Below, in pieces: positions 12,134-21,832 of a stretch of DNA of 64,000 bases. The DNA is from Owenia fusiformis (lineage: Eukaryota > Annelida > Polychaeta > Sabellida > Oweniidae): the NCBI GenBank assembly GCA_903813345.2, contig CAIIXF020000010.1, positions 12,593,181-12,657,180 of the forward strand. The letters are read 5' to 3'. The notes beneath the pieces were generated by a model. That model saw only the letters and a program-made list of their open reading frames with translations, was not told where the DNA came from and did not search any database. Made by a program: the position numbers and the translations under genes. Position 1 is the stretch's first letter, and each line of letters begins with the position of its first letter.

Positions 12134-15100
12134 TTAATTTTCAAAAGTTGGATTCATATATGCAGCAACTGGTTCAGTCTTATTACTAATGAATGATATT
12201 TCAGTTAATGAAGCACTATTATGTATCACATTTGTATGTGTATCATCAAGATGTACCTCATATGATGATCCACTACGTTTTTTAAGACATACTATTACTA
12301 CAGCTAGAACAGTAATCAACAAAATTGAAAGTGGAATTCCAACTGCCAAGCCAATGACTAAAGAATTGTTTGTTTTTGTAGATGGTTGTATTGCTAGTGT
12401 AGATGGTTGTATTGCTTGGGAAGATGGTTGTATTGCTAGTGTAGATGGTTGTATTGTTTGGGTAGATGGTTGTATTGCTCGGGTAGATTGTTGTATTGCT
12501 TGGGTAGATGGTTGTATTATTTTGGTAGATGGTTGTATCGCTTGGGTAGATTGCTGTATTGCTTGGGTGAATGGTTGTATTACTTGGGTAGATGGTTGTA
12601 TTGCTTGGGTAGATTGCTGTATTGCTTGGGTAAATGGTTGTATTGCTTGGGGACATGGTTGTATTGCTTGAGTAGATTGTGTTGTTTCAGTGGATTGCTG
12701 TTCTGTTATATGCATAGATGACTGTGTCTTGCAAGGTGTGGCTGTTATTGTTGAGTTAGCCAAATATCTTACGTTTATACAGAAGTCACTATATATAGCT
12801 CTTATTGCAGTAACATTATCTGTGTACTCTGGTTTTATTTTAGTTATGTAGTTTCCATGTAAATATAACCTTGTCAGCATTGGCATACACAAACATATAT
12901 CAGATGGGACTGATTGAAGTTTATTATTTGATAAGTCAAGATATCTCAGTGATTTCAAGCTGCTGAATATGCCATTTGGTAATGTTGTTAGTTCATTTCT
13001 CCGAAGGTTAAGTCTGACCAGTGATGTCAAGTTACTGAATATGCCATTTGGTAATGTTGTTAGTTTATTAAAATGAAGGCTAAGGCTTGTCATTAATCTT
13101 AAGCTTCTAAATATGTTATCTGGTAATATTGTTAGGTCATTAGAGTAAAGGTCAAGATCGGATAATGATGTCAAGCTACTAAAGATGTCATCTGATAATG
13201 TTGTTAGTTCATTGTTCTTAAGTTCAAGTATAGTCAGTGATGTCAAGTTACTGAATATGCCATTTGGTAATGTTGTTAGTTTATTAGACTGAAGGCTAAG
13301 GCTTGTCATTAATCTTAAGCTTCTAAATATGTTATCTGGTAATATTGTTAGGTCATTAGAGTAAAGGTCAAGATCGGATAATGATGTCAAGCTACTAAAG
13401 ATGTCATCTGATAATGTTGTTAGTTCATTGTTCTTAAGTTCAAGAGTAGTCAGTGATGTCAGGTTACTGAATATGATATCTGGTAATATTGTAAGCTTAT
13501 TACGAGTAAGGTCAAGTTTTCCTAATGATGTCAAGCTACTGAATATACCATCTGGTAATATTGTAAGCTTATTACGAGTAAGGTCAAGGTTTGCTAATGA
13601 TGTCAAGCTATTGAATATGCCATCTGGTAGTATTGTTAGTTCATTATTGTAAAGAGCAAGACTAATAAGTGATGCCTGTTTTCTAAAAGTGCCATCTGCT
13701 AATGTTGTTAGTTTATTAGAGTTAAGGTCAAGAAATGCCAGTTGTGTCAAGCTACTGAATATGCCATCTGGTAAAGTTCTAAGTTTATTTTGGTCAAGGT
13801 AAAGTCTGGTCAATGATGTCAAGTTACAGAATATCCTATCTGATAATGTTGATAGTTTGTTATAACTAAGGTCAAGTGTTGTCAGTGATGGTAAGGTACT
13901 GAATATGCCATCCGGTAAAGTTGTTAATTTATTATTGCAAATGTAAAGTCTGGCCAGTGATGTCAAGCTATTGAATATTCTAACTGGGTATATTAGTTCA
14001 TTATGGCAAAGGGTAAGAATGTTCAGTGATGCCAAGTCTCTAAATACCCCATCTGGTAATGTTTTTAGTTTGTTAAAGTCAAGGTCAAGATCGGTCAGTG
14101 ATGCCAAGCCTCTAAATGTGCCATCTTTTAATATTGTAAGTTTAGTATAGCCAAGGTTTAGTTGGGTCAGTGATGTCAAGCCTCTAAATATGCTAACTGG
14201 TAATATTGTAAGATAATTTTCCATAAAGTTAAGCCTGGTCAGTAATGTCAAGCCTCTAAATATGCCATCTGGTAATGTTGTTAGTTTATTATGAGCAAGG
14301 TCAAGACTTTTCAGTGATACCAAGGCTCTAAACATGCCACCTGGTAATACTGTTAATTCATTATTGCTAAGGTCAAGACTGCTTAATGATGTCATGCTGT
14401 TGAATATTGCATCTGGTAATGTTAAGAGCCGATTATTGTTAAGGTCAAGCCTGGTCAGTAATGTCAAGTTTCTGAATATGCCATCTGGTAATAATATAAG
14501 ACCATTATAGCCAAGGCCAAGAATGGTCAATGATGTCAAGCCACTGAATATGCCATCTGGTAATGTTGTTAGTTTGTTATAGCCAAGGCCATGAATGGTC
14601 AATGATGTCAAGCCACTGAATATGCCATCTGGTAATGTTGTTAGTTTATTATGAGCAAGGTCAAGACTTTTCAGTGATACCAAGGCTCTAAACATGCCAC
14701 CTGGTAATACTGTTAATTCATTATTGCTAAGGTCAAGACTGCTTAATGATGTCATGCTGTTGAATATTGCATCTGGTAATGTTAAGAGCCGATTATTGTT
14801 AAGGTCAAGCCTGGTCAGTAATGTCAAGTTTCTAAATATGCCATCTGGTAATAATATAAGACCATTATCACCAAGGCCAAGAATGGTCAGTGATGCCAAG
14901 CCTCTAAATATGCCAACTGGTAATGTTGTTAGCTCATTACCCCGAAGGTCAAGACTGCTTAATGATGTCAAGCTGTTGAATATCGGATCTGGTAATGTTA
15001 AGTGCTCATTATATTTAAGGTCAAGCCTGGTCAGTGATGTCAAGTTTCTAAATAACCAATCTGGTAATATTGTTAGGTCATTATGACTAAGGCCAAGAAT

Positions 15101-15673
15101 GGTCAATGATGTCAAGCTAATGAATATACAATGTGGTAATATTGTTAATTTATTACCATCAAGATAAAGTTCTGTCAGTGATGTCAAGCTACTGAATATG
15201 CCATATGGTAATGTTGTTAGGTCATTATGACCAAGGCCAAGAATGGTCAATGATGTCAAGCTAATGAATATACCATGTGGTAATATTGTTAATTCATTAC
15301 CATCAAGGTAAAGTTCTGTCAGTGATGTCAAGCTACTGAATATGTCATCTGGTAATGTTCTTAGTTCATTATTGGCTAGGATAAGTCTGGTCAGTGATGT
15401 CAAGTTAGTGAATATGCCATCTCCTATTTTTGTCAGTGTATTATTCACAAGATATAATTCTTCCAATGATTCTAAACCAGAGAAAGCACCTGGTTCAATT
15501 TGAGTAATAACAGTATCATTCAGATAGAGACGTTTAAGATTGGAATATTCCTTGAACATGCCTTCTGTTAGTTTTGTATGGCCTCTTCTGCTCATATCTA
15601 GCACTGTGGCATCAGGGGATTGGATGGTCACTTGGTACATGATAAACACCACAAGAGTCTTCAGTAACACATT
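12134..15673 (-). CDS. LRR transmembrane receptor gene B, main exon
   Basis: This exon carries all but the first eight residues of a predicted 1187-residue type I membrane protein. In order it shows: the end of a signal peptide (KNVLLKTLVVFIMYQVT); about 37 LRRs of 24 residues; a cap with Cys at DICLC, DFC and TPC, resembling an LRR C-terminal cap; a Ser/Thr/Gln/Pro stalk of about 14 STQAIQP-type 7-mers; a membrane segment (SLVIGLAVGIPLSILLITVL and five more residues, 12290-12364); a KKR stop-transfer; and a 51-residue tail with YEVH and AYMNP. There is no TIR or kinase domain. The role is likely surface recognition, with the tail a possible tyrosine-phosphorylation target; both are inferred. 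The sequence begins at the TTTCAG acceptor with AAT GTG, so an ATG-initiated single-exon model would lose the signal peptide. The LRR field contains internal duplications of 360 bp and 216 bp. Confidence 0.9.
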   Translation of the reverse strand, partial: NVLLKTLVVFIMYQVTIQSPDATVLDMSRRGHTKLTEGMFKEYSNLKRLYLNDTVITQIEPGAFSGLESLEELYLVNNTLTKIGDGIFTNLTSLTRLILANNELRTLPDDIFSSLTSLTELYLDGNELTILPHGIFISLTSLTILGLGHNDLTTLPYGIFSSLTSLTELYLDGNKLTILPHCIFISLTSLTILGLSHNDLTILPDWLFRNLTSLTRLDLKYNEHLTLPDPIFNSLTSLSSLDLRGNELTTLPVGIFRGLASLTILGLGDNGLILLPDGIFRNLTLLTRLDLNNNRLLTLPDAIFNSMTSLSSLDLSNNELTVLPGGMFRALVSLKSLDLAHNKLTTLPDGIFSGLTSLTIHGLGYNKLTTLPDGIFSGLTSLTILGLGYNGLILLPDGIFRNLTLLTRLDLNNNRLLTLPDAIFNSMTSLSSLDLSNNELTVLPGGMFRALVSLKSLDLAHNKLTTLPDGIFRGLTLLTRLNFMENYLTILPVSIFRGLTSLTQLNLGYTKLTILKDGTFRGLASLTDLDLDFNKLKTLPDGVFRDLASLNILTLCHNELIYPVRIFNSLTSLARLYICNNKLTTLPDGIFSTLPSLTTLDLSYNKLSTLSDRIFCNLTSLTRLYLDQNKLRTLPDGIFSSLTQLAFLDLNSNKLTTLADGTFRKQASLISLALYNNELTILPDGIFNSLTSLANLDLTRNKLTILPDGIFSSLTSLGKLDLTRNKLTILPDIIFSNLTSLTTLELKNNELTTLSDDIFSSLTSLSDLDLYSNDLTILPDNIFRSLRLMTSLSLQSNKLTTLPNGIFSNLTSLTILELKNNELTTLSDDIFSSLTSLSDLDLYSNDLTILPDNIFRSLRLMTSLSLHFNKLTTLPNGIFSNLTSLVRLNLRRNELTTLPNGIFSSLKSLRYLDLSNNKLQSVPSDICLCMPMLTRLYLHGNYITKIKPEYTDNVTAIRAIYSDFCINVRYLANSTITATPCKTQSSMHITEQQSTETTQSTQAIQPCPQAIQPFTQAIQQSTQAIQPSTQVIQPFTQAIQQSTQAIQPSTKIIQPSTQAIQQSTRAIQPSTQTIQPSTLAIQPSSQAIQPSTLAIQPSTKTNNSLVIGLAVGIPLSILLITVLAVVIVCLKKRSGSSYEVHLDDTHTNVIHNSASLTEISFISNKTEPVAAYMNPTFEN
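12373..12690 (-). repeat. 21-bp coding minisatellite, stalk of gene B
   Basis: Tandem 21-bp units (plus-strand GGTTGTATTGCTTGGGTAGAT) encode the 7-residue STQAIQP repeat of the extracellular stalk. B has about 14 units against about 8 in C (24123-24300). Such Thr/Ser-rich stalks are usually O-glycosylated. The count difference is a likely source of stalk-length variation. The opposite strand is also open across the array, but only because of the repeat. Confidence 0.85.
13060..13440 (-). repeat. 216-bp duplication inside gene B LRR field
   Basis: A block containing GCTTGTCATTAATCTTAAGC is repeated at an offset of 216 bp (13086 and 13302). That equals three 72-bp LRR modules, and the copies are nearly identical. 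The protein shows NIFRSLRLMTSLSL twice. Confidence 0.85.
14256..14880 (-). repeat. 360-bp duplication inside gene B LRR field
   Basis: AGCAAGGTCAAGACTTTTCA occurs at 14293 and again 360 bp later, with nearly identical surroundings. That is five LRR modules. The protein contains NNRLLTLPDAIFNSMTSL twice. The same duplication is in gene A (offset 360, near 813 and 1173), so it predates the A/B split. Confidence 0.85.
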
Positions 15674-15974
15674 CTGAAAGTATCAATTCAGCTTTGAAAT
15701 CATGGGTGTATGAAATGTTATAACCCTTAAATAAGAACTTTTAAAGCAGTAATAGGACATCTACTCAAAAATCTATTTTGATATTTGTTTGTCCATTTGT
15801 TCTGTCATTCAGACCCTCTTTATTTTAAGTATTTTTCTTGGTGTTAACTATTTGAAAAGTGATTAAAATCTTGTTCAGTTATGAACATTTACTTTGCTGT
15901 AACATTTATGAAAAGTTACCTTTGAGGAAAACCGCTTTCACTTTTAAGAGATCCCATGTTTTGACTGTACATAC

Positions 15975-15998
15975 CTTCATCTTGTCAGCTGCTGCCAT
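15975..15998 (-). CDS. First coding exon of LRR gene B
   Basis: Encodes MAAADKMK, ending AAG before donor GTATGT. A 301-bp intron (15674-15974) separates it from the main exon, in phase 0. It completes the signal peptide with exon 2. It is identical to the A copy, including the in-frame upstream TAG. The evidence is the conserved exon in four paralogues, consensus splice sites and frame continuity. Confidence 0.75.
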
Positions 15999-16825
15999 TG
16001 ATTGCTCTGTAGTCAACTATGAATCACTACCGTGCTTGATCTCTGTTCTGTGAATTATAAAGTGGTGCAAATTAAAGTTTTATTAATCGAACCTTCAAAA
16101 TATAAATAAATATATGAAGTTTCATCCCAATTTTAATTTTTCTATTTATCAGTTATTTCAAGGGGTTTATTTGCTATAATATCTATTTCTTTTGCTATAC
16201 TAGAAATAAATATGCGCTACCTTGCAATGTCTCCTGAAGTATGATCGCTGAATTCCTCTTTTTAGATATGTCTCCTGAAGTATGATCACTGAATTGCTCT
16301 TTTTAAGAGTCTCTCGTAACTTGTGGTCGGTTCTTAATTATAACTAATATTGCGAAAGCAGTTTTACGTTCATCTCATTTATTTGGCTCTTAAGCATTAA
16401 AATTAGATTAATGTGTGTGCCATGTGACCTTTAGGTAATATTTAAAGTTATAAAAGTTAAAAACATAAAAATTCCTTTGATAGTTTTCCAAGCATATGTT
16501 TTTTATTGTTTGTGTTTGAATGCAATGTTATGATCCAGTCAAACAAAGTTTGAAATGCCATCCTTCGTCCATCTGTCCATTCATGTGTCAACATGTTGCA
16601 ATATTCAACACAAGTGATACGTCCCACCCAACATAGTTCATGGATGATAGAAAGCTGTGTCCATTAGTTTAGTTAATTCATTCATCTCTATGGGTGAGAA
16701 CTCAAATACAGGTTGATAGATTTGATTCAAATTTTATAGGCTTATGCCTTATGAGTGTAGGACCTCTGCTCGAGAAGGAATTTTCAATATGGCTGCTCAA
16801 TTCAAAATTCAAAATGTTGATGCAT
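15999..16825 (-). promoter_or_regulatory. Conserved 5' flank of LRR gene B
   Basis: Near-identical to 2524-3350 (gene A), with matching blocks in C and D. Probable 5' UTR plus promoter. No start site is defined. Confidence 0.4.
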
Positions 16826-17454
16826 CAAACATTGAAAAGACAGGTGTGGAAAGGGCTGAAAAGGGAATATGAAAAAGACCGACCCCACCAACCAGTATGT
16901 GTTTTCCATAGGTAGCTTCAAAACAGGGTTGAAAAAATATGTAAAAGACAGACCACTATGTAAAAGACTAACCAAAAGAAAAAAGCCTACCTCACAGTTG
17001 TTAAAATTAAATTAGAATTTGTGAAAAACACTGCGTTGACATGCAGTCTCAAGAAATCTTATTGCCATTTTCACTTGCTTTAGGTGCCACTGACCAATTT
17101 GACAATTGGAAAACGATATTCCTGATTATGATTTAGTAATTATGTATCCAATCGAATGAACTTTGGAGGGATATAGAGAATGGCTCTGTCCGTACGTACG
17201 TCTGTCTGGGCAATAACTCAAATACCGTTGACCTCATATTGTTTGCAATATAAATAATTAATGTCCTTAGTAGAGAAAAATTCACCTTTTCTAAACTATC
17301 AGTGCTTTACATCCTCTTTGTCAGGCTTATTTTCTTGAAATGGATGGAAATGCCTACCTGGGCTATTTCAGCATTTAGAACCCTTAAATTTTTTGTTTTG
17401 TTTTATACACCCTCTAAATGTTTTTACAATAATTTTGCAACCAGAGAAGCTTTT

Positions 17455-18214
17455 TATCGTACCTAAGAAAGGTACGATATTGTCGTCAGCTTGACGGGCG
17501 GGCGGGCGGGCGGGCGGCGTTTCACTTTTCAGCTTGTCTACATGTTTCCAGCCAAACCATTTGACAGATTCATCTGAAATTTTCAGGAATGTTTCTACAT
17601 ATCAAAGTTAAGTTAAGTTGGGCATTCTGGGTAAATTTTAAGGTGGCCATTTTGGATTTTCCGTCCTAAAATCTTCACTTTCAAGACTTGTCTACAGGCT
17701 TTCAGCCAAACCATTTGACGGAATCATCTGAAATTTTCAGGAATGTTTCTACGTTTCAAAGTTCAGAACTGATTAGTTTTTGGGCATTCTGGGTAAATTT
17801 TAAGGTGGCCATTTTGGATTTTCCGTCCTAAAATCTTCACTTTCAAGACTTGTCTACAGGTTTCCAGCCAAACCATTTGATGGATTCATTTGGAATTTAC
17901 AGGGATGTTTCTATGTATCAAAGTTAACAACTGATTAGTTTTTGGGCATTCTGGGTTAATTTTAGGTGGACATTTTGGATTTTTCGTCCTAAAATCTTCA
18001 CTTTCAAGACTTGTCTACAGGTTTCCAGCCAAACCATTTGATGGATTCATCTGAAATTTTCAGGGATGTTTCTACGTATCAAAGTTAAGAACTGATTAGT
18101 TTTTGGGCATTCTGGGTAAATTTTAAGGTGGCCATTTTGGATTTTCCGTCCTAAATTCTTCACTGTCACACTGCTGTGTTTTAGGTATGATATTGTTCAT
18201 GTCTCTGCCTTGTT
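17455..18214. mobile_element. Repeat-cored element, family 1, copy in B-C spacer
   Basis: Same head palindrome and tail as 5966-7207, but only four monomers (about 17552, 17706, 17868 and 18029). Its third monomer matches the sixth of unit 1, so the size difference is an in-register loss or gain of exactly three 162-bp units. The GGGC run after the head is one unit longer than in unit 1. Confidence 0.7.
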
Positions 18215-19552
18215 TTCATTTGGACTTCAGTTTTACACAGGTAAGGCAAACCATTCAAAATATGTATGCCTTATTTATCACGAATGCAAGGAAATATGTG
18301 TAAACCTAATCATAAGGGTCAGGTGTTTAAGCATTTTGTAACAAATCATAGCACTTATACATTAATACCAATTGAATATGTTTCGGTGATGGTGATGTTC
18401 CTTGGTCTCAGGTAGCACAAAAAGTCATCATGGGATTAACATCTGGTTTGTTTTATCTGAAAGGAATTGAATCAGTTGACCTTTTTCCATATAAATGGAA
18501 AATAGATGGCATCATGGGTATTTGTAGGGCTAGGGTAGGGCTAGAATGCATGTAAATGTATTGCCACAGTCACTTTATTTATTGATTTAAGAATTAATTC
18601 CATTTGGATCAATGTAAAACACCATTTGAATGTAACTATATAATCTTATTGACATGTGGATTGTGATTTCATAATAAAATTGTGATCCTTGTAGGAGTAA
18701 ATGAACTTTTAAAGGTTTTTCAGCATTGTGTCAATGGGGATTTAGTCCGAACTTTTTTTAGACAACTATAAAGTCATTAGAATTTGAAAACGGTAAATAA
18801 TGCTGCAATTCAATGTTGTTTTGATAAAAAATTACACACAGAATTCAAATATGCCATCAAATAGAAATAAATGTTAGTCTTTAATGGTTAAAAATGTAGA
18901 TATCTTAAAATCTTATTAAAAACGAGACTTTAACGAGATTTCAAAGCTATATGGAAAAAGGACCATTGAGGATTAGATGAAATTATGTTGATAGAATGAT
19001 TATTTCTGATATAATTGTAATATAGATCAAAATAGTTTTCCAATTTATGTTTAACCACAAAATTCATAGTGGTTTTTTAATTGAGGGGATAAGATTCAGG
19101 AACATATTGAATCTATTTCCAGACACTTTTATTCATTTTCAACTCAACCAGGGGTTCTAAGTGAATAGGCACATGGACGTTAATTTGAAAGAAGGGTGTA
19201 TGTAAGTCTTTCTCTCTTTATAAAGGCACATTGGTATTCATATCAAGGACTTTTCAATTTAAAGTGATTGTGTAAAAAACCAGCTGCCGACCAAGCACCG
19301 ACCTCCCACCTCATAGACTCAACTGTCGAGAGTGTTTGGTTGGTGGTCGGCGGTCAGGTTTATTTTTTGTTATCCCGGCTGCAAATCAGGACAACATTTT
19401 TGTGGGGTGTTTGCAGTGTAGGCTCTAAGGAAGTATCCCCAGCACTTTTTCAAAATCAACTGGTTCGTATTGAAATCCAATGGTCATTTCAAAAGTAATA
19501 ACAAATAAAAAAAATAAAAATAAACCAAACAAACGAATAAATTTAAAACCTC
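18215..19552. other. Spacer DNA, no gene seen
   Basis: Counterpart of 7208-8539, including the imperfect foldback near 19275-19375. Nothing protein-like was recognised. Confidence 0.45.
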
Positions 19553-20165
19553 TGTCGATAGGATTCCTGTTTTATTAAGTTATTTTTGTTCAACATCAAT
19601 ACAAAAAACTCCCCTATGACTCCTGGTTCAAAAGCTCGCCTATTTTCAAAATGGCCACCATTTTTGTTGCGCGAAATTCACTTTTGGCCCATTTCTTAGC
19701 TTTACAAATAATTTCAGGTGCCCTGCATTGTAAAAAGCCATGTCACTGTAAAGATTAGTTGTATGAAATAATTTTTTTGTTACAAAAAATCGGCAAAAAA
19801 TCATATCCGTTTTTTTTCAGCCATTTTAGTTAACATTGATTTGTCTATCTGTCTCTCAGTCAGTCCAAGATAGTGGTAAGTTTTAAAACCTCTGTCTGTC
19901 AACACTTGGTTCTTTTTAAATCCTCTGTAGATAGGATTCCCGTTTTAAGTTGTTCAACATCAATAAAGAAAAAAAAAGTGACTCCAGCTTCAAAAGCTCG
20001 CCACCACTTTTGTCTCGGGAAATTCACTTTTGGCCCATTTCCTAGCTTAACAAGTAATTTCAAGTGTCCTGCATTACAAAGCCATGTCTTTGTAGAGAGT
20101 AGTTGTATGAAATAATTTTCTAACAAAACATCGGCAAAAAATGATATCCGTTTTTTTCTGTCATT
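19553..20165. repeat. Diverged tandem duplication, unit 2 copy
   Basis: Second copy of the two-block duplication described at 8540-9160. Confidence 0.6.
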
Positions 20166-20854
20166 TTAGCCATCATTCACTTTTGAGCAACACAATGTGA
20201 GCCAAGTACCCATGGTACTATTTTACTTTAAAAAAGGGTAGGTATAGCATAAATTTGACTAAAATAATTACATTTAGACAAATCATGATAACTATGGATG
20301 CTTATTGATCATTACATATTAAATATTACATGTGAGCATTATAAACACAAACCAACGTGATAAAAGGTATTATGTATCATTAATACGTGTATTTTTCTTG
20401 AAAATCACTATTTTAGAAGAATGGGGTAGGGGTACCATACTACATGTATTATATGGAGTAATGTCATTTCCTATAGACCAAATATGTTACCTATGGTACT
20501 AATCTGCTGTTCATATTCCATTAATGATATTTGGAAGTTTTAGTAATTATCCAATTATTACAAGTGCACCTATTGCTATATTTAAACAATGCGCATTTAT
20601 ATACTGGAAGCCAAAAACCTAATAAATATTCTTTAAAATTAACAAATACAATTTCGAAAAAAATTGAGAAAAATATACCCTGAGATGCATATATTGAAAT
20701 GGCTGTACAGAATAATGCCGCAAAGTACTCAAATTGCATCCGGCAGATTTGAATTCAGGACACCCTAAATATACTGAAAAGTTACAAATACAGCATGCAT
20801 CCAAAATTTTCATCATTCTCGAAAATATGGCAATATATTGCAGGACTAATAGGT

Positions 20855-20917
20855 CGAAGTTGACTAGGGTCCGAGTTAACTAGGGTCCGAGTTGACTAGG
20901 GTCTGAGTTAACTAGGG
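20855..20917. repeat. GACTAGGGTCCGAGTT array, left part
   Basis: Left portion of the 16-17 bp array. It resumes at 21795-21832 after the inserted hAT element. Confidence 0.75.
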
Positions 20918-21794
20918 CAGTGGCGTAGCTACGTGTACGCCAAGTACGCCCAGGCGTACTCTCAAATTTTAAGGAAAAATAAAATTTACCTGATTAATTG
21001 TGATGAAAAATAAATATTTTACCAAGAGATAGAAATCGATAGGAGACTATTCAACAGACCCCCCAGCCTCTTTACCCCGATGTCAACACGTGTTTGGTCC
21101 AGCTGCTAACATTGCCAGTATCCACTTGCGGAGCTGAACGAAGCTTTAGCAGTTTGAAACGCATTAAGTCATACTTGCGTTCCACAATGAACGAGGAAAG
21201 ACTTTCTTCCTTGGCCATGATACATATCCATAGGGAACAGGATATAAACATTGATACTGTTATCGACATGTTCGCAAATGCAAAAAAACAGAAAGATAGA
21301 ATTTATTCTATAGAATCACGTACAGATTGTTAAGATCCGAAATGGAGTTGAGACGGTCGTGTAACTGTTCTTTTATTGTTAATCATCTTGTGAGCTAGAG
21401 TAAAAACAAACACAGAAAAAAGAATAATAATTCATGGAGAATGACCACAAAAGCTTAAAACAATGAGCCTCATACATACAGTTTTATGTAGCGTAAAAAA
21501 TAAAATCGCCTTGATAGACGGCTTCGATCGTCGATGGCATGATTATATAGAATCTGTCTATTTTGTTTCCCGAATATTATCTGTTAATACAGTAAATTCA
21601 ATCCCTTTAAAAAGCTATGTCAAAATGATCAAACAATACATATTTCCTTCATTGAATTAAGAGTGTTTAGTGTGTCCCCTATCTTCTGAACACCCGGGAT
21701 CTTCCTATTTTATGGAACCATCGTTTTGTTAATTTTGATAAAACCGGGAAATCATACGGGCGTACACTCGCAAAATGGGCTAGCTACGCCTCTG
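20918..21794 (+). mobile_element. hAT-like DNA transposon remnant
   Basis: An 877-bp insertion absent from the equivalent place in unit 1. Ends are inverted: CAGTGGCGTAGCTA on the left, and CAGAGGCGTAGCTA when the right end is read on the opposite strand (13 of 14 match). TAGGG flanks both sides, giving a 5-bp target duplication, though the site lies in a TAGGG-containing tandem array so the length is uncertain. It encodes a hAT transposase C-terminal fragment (21094-21333). The internal region is too short for a full transposase, so this is a deleted, non-autonomous copy. Confidence 0.85.
21094..21333 (+). pseudogene. hAT transposase C-terminal fragment
   Basis: The 79-residue reading frame contains LLTLPVSTCGAERSFSSLKR followed by an IKSYLRSTM segment and LAMIHIHRE. 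This is the signature of the hAT C-terminal dimerisation region, of the kind also found in ZMYM1-like domesticated proteins. The usual BED-type zinc finger and catalytic core are missing, so this cannot be an active enzyme. It sits between the inverted ends of the 20918-21794 element. The family recognition is firm and the exact hAT clade is not determined. Confidence 0.85.
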
Positions 21795-21832
21795 TAGGGT
21801 CAGAGTTATTTAGGGTCTGAGTTGACTAGGAA

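Noticed and set aside
12189-12671. Plus-strand 160-codon ORF rich in VDGCIAW repeats
   Set aside because: It is the antisense of the 21-bp stalk minisatellite of gene B. A repeat whose length is a multiple of three keeps all frames open without coding.
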